A stretch of 35,242 bases of DNA. It comes from SAR324 cluster bacterium. Lineage in GTDB: Bacteria > SAR324 > NAC60-12. Of the stretch, positions 24,290 through 30,762 are shown one piece after another (within the stretch, counting starts at the first letter, position 1; every line of letters begins with the position of its first letter). The notes below the pieces were generated by a model. The model did not search any database and had not been told where the DNA came from. It was given only the letters and a program-made list of their open reading frames with translations. A program made the position numbers and the translations under genes. The stretch lies in assembly GCA_014382365.1 (NCBI GenBank), contig JACNJW010000042.1:1-35242 (forward strand). Direction: 5' to 3'.

Positions 24290-25720
24290 TCAAATAGTTG
24301 AAGGAGTATCAGGTAAATTCAAAATAAAAGTTGTACCTTTGCCAATTTTGCTTTGCACAATGATAGTACCACCGTGTGCTTCAATGATTGTTTTGCAGAG
24401 ACTTAAGCCCAGACCGTAACCGCCAGTATTTCTGTTTCGGGACTTATCGGTTCTATAAAATTGTTCAAAAATCAAGTCAAGTTCCTCTGCCGGAATTCCC
24501 GGACCATGATCCTGGATTTCGATCTTTATTCCGGAAACATTGTCAACTTTGCTGTAAGACTCGTTTTTTTGCAAACGGATTTCCACCGGAGAATTTTCTG
24601 CCGGAGAATACTTGATGGCGTTGGACAATAAGTTTTTCAACATAGTCCGGATTTGCTCGGTATCTGCAGAAGTTTCACATTTTTCCGGATGAGTTTCAAA
24701 ACGAATCCCCGGCGATTGTTTTGAAAACTTTACTTCAAAATCCAAACAGAGTTCTTGAATCAATTTGACCAAATCAAATTCCTGCCGATTTAATTGACCA
24801 TGCTCACTTTTCAAACGGGCTGTTTCTAAAATTTCCGTTATCATTTGATCCATTTCCTGAACATCCTCACGTAAACTTTCACGAGACTCAGATTCCGGAA
24901 TAAACTCCAAAGCAACTTTCATACGTGTCAAAGGCGAGCGTAGTTCATGGCTGACATCGAGTAACAGTTGTTCTTTAGCTGCAAGCATAGCTCTAAGACT
25001 TTCGGACATCCGATTGAATGCCCGAGCTAAATTGCCCAGTTCATCACTACGTTTTTCCGGCAGGCGATGTTCCAAATTTCCCGCCCCTAAGGCACTTACA
25101 CCTTCAGAAAGCCAATGCAGAGGCAGTAATATTCTACGCATAAAAAGCAAGGTTCCAGTTAATATCAGGCCTATCAATCCCAAAACAGCCATTATCCAAG
25201 GCAGTGCAAAACGAATTCCGTGCCAGTCATCTACAATTTCGGCAAAGATAAACCGACCTTTTGGTGTTTCTACTGTTACCACACCCTGCCTCTGATAGCG
25301 CCCATATCGGACATTTGCAACAACAGGACTTTTAGATTGGGAAATCAGGTGGAAAGGTTCTCCTGATTTATTGGTCCAATTTCTGAAGCGCACCTTTTCC
25401 AGTGCTGGAATTCCGGAAGCAGTTTGCCATGAAACATTTTCTCCTTCGAAACGAATTATCAAAAACAGGCGTTGGGATAATTCTCTGGCATGTACCAAAT
25501 TAAGATTTTCCTCTAAATCACTGACAAGATAAGCTCCATACTGGGCCAGATTATTTCGGAAAAAGTTTTTTTGGTTTTCACGGAAACCATGCCAACTGAT
25601 TGCAGAAATTCCAAGTACCAACAGACTACCTGAAAGAAGCATTACTACAATCAATTTTGTAAATACTGAATGAAAGGGACGCTTCAGCCAGTTCCAGTTG
25701 TTTTGCCTTTCAAACACCAT
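24290..25720 (-). CDS. Two-component sensor histidine kinase (CpxA/EnvZ-like)
   Basis: This 476-aa protein has TM1 at about 22-44, a periplasmic sensor of about 125 residues, TM2 at 171-194 and a HAMP region (about 195-250). The H-box is DVSHELRSPLTR with phospho-acceptor H258, the N-box has N367 (LLSNAIKYSP), G1 is DHGPGIP (404-410) and G2 is GGYGLGLS (433-440). It should sense an envelope signal and phosphorylate the response regulator encoded just upstream. I chose the ATG at 25720 because GGAGGAG precedes it at a good distance; it overlaps the end of the regulator gene by 11 bp. A longer frame to 25795 would lie wholly inside the regulator gene. The Spy/CpxP-like gene in the same operon suggests a Cpx-like circuit. 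Confidence 0.93.
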   Translation of the reverse strand: MVFERQNNWNWLKRPFHSVFTKLIVVMLLSGSLLVLGISAISWHGFRENQKNFFRNNLAQYGAYLVSDLEENLNLVHARELSQRLFLIIRFEGENVSWQTASGIPALEKVRFRNWTNKSGEPFHLISQSKSPVVANVRYGRYQRQGVVTVETPKGRFIFAEIVDDWHGIRFALPWIMAVLGLIGLILTGTLLFMRRILLPLHWLSEGVSALGAGNLEHRLPEKRSDELGNLARAFNRMSESLRAMLAAKEQLLLDVSHELRSPLTRMKVALEFIPESESRESLREDVQEMDQMITEILETARLKSEHGQLNRQEFDLVKLIQELCLDFEVKFSKQSPGIRFETHPEKCETSADTEQIRTMLKNLLSNAIKYSPAENSPVEIRLQKNESYSKVDNVSGIKIEIQDHGPGIPAEELDLIFEQFYRTDKSRNRNTGGYGLGLSLCKTIIEAHGGTIIVQSKIGKGTTFILNLPDTPSTI

Positions 25721-26420
25721 TTTCTCCTCCGATAAACAAATAACCGGTTCCCCAGATGGTTTTAATAAAACGTGGATTTTTTGGATCGTCTCCAAGTTTC
25801 TGACGCAAGCGGCTCATCGTTATATCAACTGAGCGGTTAAAAGCATCCCACTCAATACCTCTCAGTTCCTCAATAATTTGATCACGATTCAAAACTCTAC
25901 CTGAATTCTTAACCAACAACGAAAGACACTCAAACTCATTCAATGTCAGTTGCACCAAGTTTTCATCAACACGTACTTCATATTTATGAAAATCAATACT
26001 CAATCCGCCAATGGTTTTTATACCGGATTTTGATTTAGCCTGTACACGCCGAAAAATAGCCTGAATTCGTGCCACCAATTCGCGTGGTTCAAATGGTTTT
26101 GGCAAATAATCATCTGCACCAATTTCCAAACCAACAACCCGATCCATTACTTCTCCACGTGCAGTGAGCATAAGGACCGGAACTGAACTCTTTTGCCGAA
26201 TCATGCGGCAAACTTCAAAACCGTTCATTTCAGGAAGCATCACATCCAGAATTACCAAATCAGGATTTTCCCGTTCAAGTTTTTCAAGTCCCTCACTTGG
26301 AAGTGTTGCCGTCAAGACCTCAAAACCCATTTTTCCGAGATAATCTGTCAGTAACTGATTCAGTTTTTCGTCATCATCAATGATGAGTATTTTGTCTGAA
26401 ATTCCACTTGTAGAGGTCAT
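25710..26420 (-). CDS. OmpR/PhoB-family response regulator
   Basis: This is a 236-aa protein. The receiver domain (about 9-125) has the acidic pocket D15/D16, phospho-acceptor D59 (LVILDVMLPEM), conserved T in MLTARGEV and K in LPKPFEP. The C-terminal winged helix (about 140-232) has the typical LVKNSGRVLNRDQIIEEL, SVDITMSRLRQKLGDD and FIKTIWGTGYLF blocks. It should bind direct repeats as a dimer after phosphorylation by the kinase encoded next. Its probable target is the three phased repeats at 28770-28796, upstream of the first gene of the operon. The gene starts 8 bp after the stop of the upstream lipoprotein gene. Confidence 0.95.
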   Translation of the reverse strand: MTSTSGISDKILIIDDDEKLNQLLTDYLGKMGFEVLTATLPSEGLEKLERENPDLVILDVMLPEMNGFEVCRMIRQKSSVPVLMLTARGEVMDRVVGLEIGADDYLPKPFEPRELVARIQAIFRRVQAKSKSGIKTIGGLSIDFHKYEVRVDENLVQLTLNEFECLSLLVKNSGRVLNRDQIIEELRGIEWDAFNRSVDITMSRLRQKLGDDPKNPRFIKTIWGTGYLFIGGENGV

Positions 26421-26428
26421 GAGAATAC

Positions 26429-27496
26429 TTATTGATTAATTTCTATTTCCACTGTTTGCCCTATTTTCATGCCACGAAAATCATCATCTGCAAGACCGTA
26501 TTTTTTCATCGACTCAGCCAGCAATTCCGGAGGCTCCAAAAACGATTCATGTGAAAGTTGAAAAGTTCCCCAATGAATCGGGATTGATTTTTGTGCCTGA
26601 ATATCTTGATGCACTAAAACTGCTTGTTCCGGATCGAGATGTTGCGACAACATAAAATATCTTGGCTCGTAAGCTCCAATCGGAATCATCGCCAGTTGAA
26701 ACGGGCCTAGTTTTTGACCGATTTCCTTGAACATATTTTCATCGTAACCAGTGTCTCCAGCAAACCATGAATTAAAATCACCGATTTCTACAGCCCATGA
26801 ACCCCACAAACTTTTATTGGTGTCCCAAGGTGTGCGCTTTGACCAGTGAATGCTTGGCGTAAATGAGATTGTTACAGTAAGGCTCGCTTTTTTTGAAAAT
26901 TCGTGTGACTCCCACCAGTCTAATTCAACAACTTTTTTAGCTGAAATTCCCCGCTCTAAAAACCACGATTTCAAGCCTAAAGGCACAAACCACATCACAG
27001 AATCCCCAAACATATCTACCGTGCGGGAGTCCAAATGATCGTAATGATTATGCGAAATTACGACAAAATCAATTTCCGGCATTTCCTCAAAAGAAAGTGC
27101 GGGCGGCGTGAAACGTTTTGTGCCAAAATTTAGCGGAGCGGCATAATCCGTCAAATGCGGGTCGGTCAAAAAATTAATTCCTTGATATTGTACTAAAACC
27201 GTAGCTTGTCCAATCCACGTTGCGCGAGGCACATCCGACGGTGAGTTTATTTTAGAAAAATCAACTTTTGCTAAAACCTCCTCAATGTTTTTTTGGACAA
27301 CATCTGGATATACGCCTTCCTTGAGCATCATAGACAACCAATCAAAAAGCCCCACTTCAATCCTTGATTTGAAGCTGTTTTCATCGTGATGCGCTTTCAT
27401 AGGATCATAATTGACACTGTTAGAACAACTCGTAATCGCTAAGGTTACCAATATCAAAACAACCGCTACATAAGCAGTAATTGCAGACTTGTTCAT
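26429..27496 (-). CDS. Metallo-beta-lactamase-fold lipoprotein, NAPE-PLD/UlaG-like
   Basis: This 355-aa protein begins with a lipoprotein signal (hydrophobic 8-20, lipobox ITSC, C24). The hydrolase core follows: ATWIGQATVLVQYQGINFLT with DPHLTD, metal motif SHNHYDHLD (H149, H151, D153, H154), FAGDTGYD and PIHWGTF. This pattern is that of N-acylphosphatidylethanolamine phospholipase D-like and UlaG-like enzymes, which hydrolyse phosphodiester or lactone bonds. Anchored in the envelope beside an RND pump and a stress sensor, a role in phospholipid or modified-lipid turnover is plausible, but this is inference. It overlaps the YceI-like gene by 4 bp. All metal ligands look present. Confidence 0.88.
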   Translation of the reverse strand: MNKSAITAYVAVVLILVTLAITSCSNSVNYDPMKAHHDENSFKSRIEVGLFDWLSMMLKEGVYPDVVQKNIEEVLAKVDFSKINSPSDVPRATWIGQATVLVQYQGINFLTDPHLTDYAAPLNFGTKRFTPPALSFEEMPEIDFVVISHNHYDHLDSRTVDMFGDSVMWFVPLGLKSWFLERGISAKKVVELDWWESHEFSKKASLTVTISFTPSIHWSKRTPWDTNKSLWGSWAVEIGDFNSWFAGDTGYDENMFKEIGQKLGPFQLAMIPIGAYEPRYFMLSQHLDPEQAVLVHQDIQAQKSIPIHWGTFQLSHESFLEPPELLAESMKKYGLADDDFRGMKIGQTVEIEINQ

Positions 27497-28116
27497 TCTT
27501 GAACCACGATTTTTTCAGCTCCGGAAATTTTGTCTGTGCGCAAATGCAACAGCAGCTCCAGTTCATTTCCCGGCTCGGCCAATAATCCTCCGACAACTGC
27601 TGGAACCGTAACTTTCAAGGCAGAAAATGTCGTTTTCAAATGGCCCTCAACAAGAAAATATCCGTCCTGTTTTGCAAATGATAAATTGAACTTCACCGGA
27701 AACACCCCACCAGCGACTTCCAGATTTCCGGAAATTTTCGGTCGCTGTCCTGCCAACATTTCTTCCCACACCGATTTTTTCAACCACTCAGAAATAAAAC
27801 TAATTTTCGGTGTTAGCTCTGCTTTTAGAATATTTGGAATATCTTTGTCGCGCATTGTGTTACCTGAATCCAGACTATTCACTGGAACGCTGACTTCGAT
27901 TTTCGCCAAATCTCCGGAAGTATTCCAGTGCATTATTGTAGTTAGCTCACAGCTTTTTCCAATAACTTCCACATCGGCAAAGAGGAACATGACTTTTTCC
28001 GTTTTGTAGGCCAGACAATGTTCTTCCGGAGCAAAAATCGGTTCTTCCGCAAACGCAAAATTTACGCTCAAAGTGAACAAAATACTTGTTGTAAAAATGG
28101 TGATGAGTTTTTTCAT
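27493..28116 (-). CDS. YceI-like periplasmic protein
   Basis: This 207-aa protein has a signal peptide (1-23, cleavage after AFA) and a lipocalin-like beta-barrel pattern: VPVNSLDSGNTMRDKDIPNI corresponds to the YceI signature of a strand, a short turn, and NxxRDxH/I before the N-terminal half ends. ISGNLEVAGGVFPVKFNLSF and LKTTFSALKVTVPAV follow. YceI proteins bind isoprenoid or fatty-acid-like ligands in the periplasm. The RDxH histidine that is common in the family is not seen (RDKDI). It overlaps the lipoprotein gene downstream by 4 bp and lies 78 bp after the Spy-like gene. Confidence 0.75.
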   Translation of the reverse strand: MKKLITIFTTSILFTLSVNFAFAEEPIFAPEEHCLAYKTEKVMFLFADVEVIGKSCELTTIMHWNTSGDLAKIEVSVPVNSLDSGNTMRDKDIPNILKAELTPKISFISEWLKKSVWEEMLAGQRPKISGNLEVAGGVFPVKFNLSFAKQDGYFLVEGHLKTTFSALKVTVPAVVGGLLAEPGNELELLLHLRTDKISGAEKIVVQE

Positions 28117-28194
28117 TGTTTAATCGATTGAATTTGATTAAAAAATGTGGAGAGAATTTTTCCAGTACTTTAGCATTAATAAGTTTTGGAATGA

Positions 28195-28680
28195 TTAATT
28201 CCAAAAACCGCGCCTATGTCTGCCCCAACGCCCTTTTTCATCGTGTTTGCGGCGTTCTTCCATTTTTTCCACAATTTCGGCCCGTTGTTCCGGAGTCAAA
28301 ACAGCATGGAATTTTGCGAAGTTTGTCGCCAGTTTCGGTAACTTGGCGCGTAATTGCTCCAAGCTACTTGACAAAACGGCTTCCAACTTTGCCGCATCGA
28401 CGGTTTCGCTTTTCATTTGCGCAAGGAATTCGTCGTTGACTGCTTTATGAGTTTCCAGCAGAAACTCTTTTTCCACAAACAAATCGGCTGCAATCGGTGA
28501 TATTTGTTTTGATTGTTGTTCACTGAGTTCCAATCGATCTGAAATATACTCTGTGGCACGTTCCGCTGTCATCTCCCTGTTTCTGCAACCTGCAAAACTC
28601 AGGGGGAGCAAAACCGCAACTAGTGCTCCGAGCATAAGTTTTCTCAAACAATATTTCGTTTTACATTTTCGCTTTTTCAT
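28195..28680 (-). CDS. Spy/CpxP-like periplasmic lipoprotein
   Basis: This 161-aa protein has a lipoprotein signal peptide with lipobox FAGC at 29-32. A mostly helical mature part follows, carrying two LTxxQ-type motifs: ELSEQQSKQISP and VLTPEQRAEIVEKMEERR. The C-terminus is basic and His/Arg/Trp-rich (HDEKGRWGRHRRGFWN). Spy, CpxP and ZraP are periplasmic chaperones of this kind that tune Cpx/Bae/Zra sensor kinases. I chose the ATG at 28680, because AAAGGAG lies a few bases ahead; a start at 28707 has none. It is the first gene of the operon that also holds the sensor kinase and regulator, which supports a feedback role. A lipid anchor is unusual for CpxP/Spy, which are soluble. Confidence 0.8.
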   Translation of the reverse strand: MKKRKCKTKYCLRKLMLGALVAVLLPLSFAGCRNREMTAERATEYISDRLELSEQQSKQISPIAADLFVEKEFLLETHKAVNDEFLAQMKSETVDAAKLEAVLSSSLEQLRAKLPKLATNFAKFHAVLTPEQRAEIVEKMEERRKHDEKGRWGRHRRGFWN

Positions 28681-28731
28681 ATTACTCCTTTTGTGTAGAT
28701 GATTCAATGCAGATGAGTTTCAGTAATCTCA

Positions 28732-28796
28732 ATTATACAGACACTTTTCCTGAAAAACTTTTCCCGGCCGTAACAGGGTGTATCAGTTTGTAACAG
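28732..28796 (-). promoter_or_regulatory. Candidate promoter and response-regulator operator of the envelope-stress operon
   Basis: A TATAAT -10 lies on the minus strand at 28737-28732; no good -35 exists at 16-18 bp. Upstream, GTAACAG (28770-28776), GTATCAG (28780-28786) and GTAACAG (28790-28796) are direct repeats at exactly 10-bp intervals, about one helical turn. They centre roughly 58 bp before the expected start, near 28725. This is how OmpR/PhoB-family regulators bind and activate a weak promoter, and the operon encodes one. Confidence 0.6.
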
Positions 28797-28916
28797 TACA
28801 TGTTATTGTTGGTTATTTCAGCATATAGTAACTGAGCGTTGCCGGAACAGTTCTGGCATTTATTATAGTTTTGAATCTAAATTTCATAAATTATTCAATT
28901 TCCTAAGATTGTGGAA

Positions 28917-28945
28917 TTGACCAATTACTAAGAGGTTGTTAAAAT
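28917..28945 (+). promoter_or_regulatory. Sigma-70-type promoter for the gene at 29005
   Basis: TTGACC (28917-28922) and TAAAAT (28940-28945) are spaced 17 bp, a near-consensus pair. The expected start is near 28952, which argues against the in-frame TTG at 28936 and for the ATG at 29005. Confidence 0.6.
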
Positions 28946-29004
28946 ACAGTATCCACTTTTTGTGGTTACTTGGTGCTGGACCTCTTTCTAGTCAAAGGAA
29001 ACCT

Positions 29005-29208
29005 ATGAGAATTGCAATAATAGCCGTAATTGGAATTTTATCTTATTTGATTGTTTTGTTACCTGGTTATTTTTTTATTGTTCCGCAGACTCCAGATGAA
29101 GAGCCTGCAGATAATAAAACAATAACAAAAGTGACGCAGGAAAAAGATTCCAAAAAACAATCAAAATTGACCATAGCAAATCCTGGAGATGCACCACCTC
29201 CAAAGTGA
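29005..29208 (+). CDS. Small membrane-anchored protein (67 aa)
   Basis: The protein has one N-terminal transmembrane helix (about 4-28, IAIIAVIGILSYLIVLLPGY) and a short hydrophilic C-terminal part rich in Lys, Asp and Thr that ends in a Pro tract (DAPPPK). I recognise no family. The ATG at 29005 has AAAGGAA just ahead and fits the promoter at 28917-28945. The tail is probably periplasmic or cytoplasmic depending on orientation; the basic residues follow the helix, which favours a cytoplasmic tail. The HPF-like gene starts 90 bp further on. Confidence 0.65.
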   Translation: MRIAIIAVIGILSYLIVLLPGYFFIVPQTPDEEPADNKTITKVTQEKDSKKQSKLTIANPGDAPPPK

Positions 29209-29298
29209 TTATTTACTTTTTAATTACCGTTTCACAGCTCTTCAGTGAAAGAAGCTGTTAAGCACAAAATTTTCCAACCTTTAGCTTTAGGAGTCCTA

Positions 29299-29586
29299 AT
29301 GCCCATTCATCTCTCTTTTAAAAACATACGCAGTTCAAAAGCAGTCACTGAACATGTACATCAAGCTTTCGAAGAGTTGATAAAAATTACTGATGATAAA
29401 TTCCCTTTTCATGTAAATCTCAATAAAGTTGCAGAAGAATCTTATCATGTGGGCATCAATTGCAGTTATAGAAACAAGCCGCTGTCAAGTAAAGCTGACC
29501 ATGAAAATCTATATAAAGCCATTTCAAAAAGTATCGAATCAATGAAAACACAGGTAATCCGCAAAGCCGAAAAGGTCAGAGGCTGA
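29299..29586 (+). CDS. HPF/YfiA-like ribosome-associated protein (short form)
   Basis: This 95-aa protein starts MPIHLSFKNIRSSKAVTEHV and ends DHENLYKAISKSIESMKTQV plus a basic tail, the same layout as S30AE-domain ribosome hibernation factors (N-terminal strand with an amphipathic helix, central strands, then a xHExxYxAIxxAIxxLxxQ helix). These proteins bind the 30S decoding centre and stabilise idle ribosomes. The short length fits HPF short form or a divergent YfiA. The ATG at 29299 has TAGGAG ahead, whereas the GTG at 29245 does not. The central strands are more divergent than usual. Confidence 0.75.
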   Translation: MPIHLSFKNIRSSKAVTEHVHQAFEELIKITDDKFPFHVNLNKVAEESYHVGINCSYRNKPLSSKADHENLYKAISKSIESMKTQVIRKAEKVRG

Positions 29587-29598
29587 ATTTCACACTCA

Positions 29599-29621
29599 GA
29601 GAGGCTAGATTTGAGCCTCTC
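29599..29621 (+). terminator. Hairpin after the HPF-like gene
   Basis: GAGAGGCT (29599-29606) and AGCCTCTC (29614-29621) form a perfect 8-bp stem with a 7-base loop, 13 bp after the stop. No U-run follows, so it is at best a weak or factor-assisted terminator or an RNA-stabilising hairpin. Confidence 0.4.
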
Positions 29622-29644
29622 AACATTATAGATGCTATAATTTT

Positions 29645-30157
29645 ATGATGGGACTTGTGTTTCCACCGGCGAAACATCTGCAGACAATCTTGTTCAGCTT
29701 TACTCTTTTGTTATTTTTAAACCTGAATAATGAGTTACTTGCAGCCTGTCGCGGAGAAGGTTTCGTTGGTATTTCCAATAACGATCCCATAATGTCATGG
29801 GTTGATTTGACCTACTCTCCAACCTATTCTAGTGCAAGCACATCTGGAACATCCGGCTGCAAAAATTGGGATTTTTCCCAATATCTGGAAGATGTGAGGC
29901 TGCAGTTTGTTGAACAGTCTCAAGTGCAATTGCTGGCTGAAACAGTACAGGGTCATGGTCCTCACCTGGATGCTTTGAGCAGATTGATGACTTGTCCAGA
30001 GTCTACAACAAACGTGTTTTCCGGAATGTTATGGAATCACCGTTTGCAGACAATTACAATTTTTGAAACATCAAATAAGTCCCGGGAATATTTAGCAGAA
30101 CTCAGGAAGTGGATCTTGGATAGCCCGGAACTGCGGAACAGTTGTAGAATTTCATAA
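29645..30157 (+). CDS. Secreted DUF3015-like protein, copy 1
   Basis: This 170-aa protein has a signal peptide (about 1-34, cleavage near LAA/CRG). The mature part resembles DUF3015 (PF11220) proteins: the first Cys right after cleavage, then a STSGTSGC block, an FVEQSQVQLLAETVQGHGPH helix (matching the family's ALADDMARGQGEHLDAL) and LSRLMTC. Four cysteines (residue about 35, SGC, MTC and NSC) are shared with the neighbouring copy, so two disulfides are likely in the periplasm. Function is unknown. The gene starts 23 bp after the hairpin following the HPF-like gene; it has tandem ATGs at 29645 and 29648. Confidence 0.7.
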   Translation: MMGLVFPPAKHLQTILFSFTLLLFLNLNNELLAACRGEGFVGISNNDPIMSWVDLTYSPTYSSASTSGTSGCKNWDFSQYLEDVRLQFVEQSQVQLLAETVQGHGPHLDALSRLMTCPESTTNVFSGMLWNHRLQTITIFETSNKSREYLAELRKWILDSPELRNSCRIS

Positions 30158-30169
30158 AAGAAGCTACAA

Positions 30170-30619
30170 ATGAGATTATTGACGTTGATCTTGCTGGCAA
30201 TTAGCGGTTTTTTTGGGAGTGAAACCGTGTGGGCATGTCATAAGGGTGGACCTATGGGTTTTGCGACTAATGATCCGGGGGCATTCTCACTCGATATTAC
30301 GCTCTCGCCAACATTCACCGGAGCCAGCACTTCGGGAGCTGCAGGTTGTAAGGATTGGGATTACTCGCAGCATCAACAAATTCAATACCTGGAAACTCAA
30401 TGGTCATTTATAAGTGAGGCTGCTTCACGGGGTCAGGGGGAGCACTTGACTGCACTGGTACAGATAATGGGTTGTTCTACCAAAAATGATTCCCGGTTTG
30501 CATTCGTACTGCAGCAAAATTATTCCGGTTTGTTTAGTCAACCAAAACCAAGTGCTGAACTCTTAGAGCAACTAAAAATTCTATTAATACAAAATCCGTT
30601 AATTACCTGTTCCAGTTGA
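30170..30619 (+). CDS. Secreted DUF3015-like protein, copy 2
   Basis: This 149-aa paralogue of the preceding gene starts 12 bp after it. The signal peptide ends at VWA with Cys next. GAASTSGAAG-like motifs are visible as TGASTSGAAGCKDWDYSQ, and EAASRGQGEHLTALVQIMGC is the family's best-conserved block. The four cysteines align with copy 1, while the linkers and C-termini differ, so the duplication is old. Such proteins are secreted and of unknown role. Co-transcription with copy 1 is likely. Confidence 0.72.
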   Translation: MRLLTLILLAISGFFGSETVWACHKGGPMGFATNDPGAFSLDITLSPTFTGASTSGAAGCKDWDYSQHQQIQYLETQWSFISEAASRGQGEHLTALVQIMGCSTKNDSRFAFVLQQNYSGLFSQPKPSAELLEQLKILLIQNPLITCSS

Positions 30620-30646
30620 ACCAATTATTTCGAAATATATAAACGT

Positions 30647-30739
30647 ATGAAGAATGATTTTATGATGCACCTTGTAATTACAGGTGGAGTTATTTTAGTA
30701 TTTTTTCTTATTTTAAAGTTTTTTGATATTACTTTCTAA
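30647..30739 (+). CDS. Possible 30-aa single-helix membrane peptide
   Basis: A short frame from ATG 30647 to TAA 30739 encodes 30 residues with a charged N-terminus (MKNDF), a hydrophobic helix (LVITGGVILVFFLILKFF) and a short end. It is co-oriented with the DUF3015-like genes and starts 28 bp after them. It has no clear ribosome-binding site, so the call is tentative. Confidence 0.3.
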   Translation: MKNDFMMHLVITGGVILVFFLILKFFDITF

Positions 30740-30762
30740 GTACTAACAGGACAACATCAGCC

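Noticed and set aside
27530..28009. 159-aa open frame opposite the YceI-like gene
   Set aside because: It is an antisense shadow of a gene with a signal peptide and family motifs. No ribosome-binding site precedes it.
28936..29004. TTG start at 28936 for the small membrane protein
   Set aside because: It lies within the predicted -10 and has no ribosome-binding site; ATG 29005 has AAAGGAA ahead and gives a clean membrane anchor.
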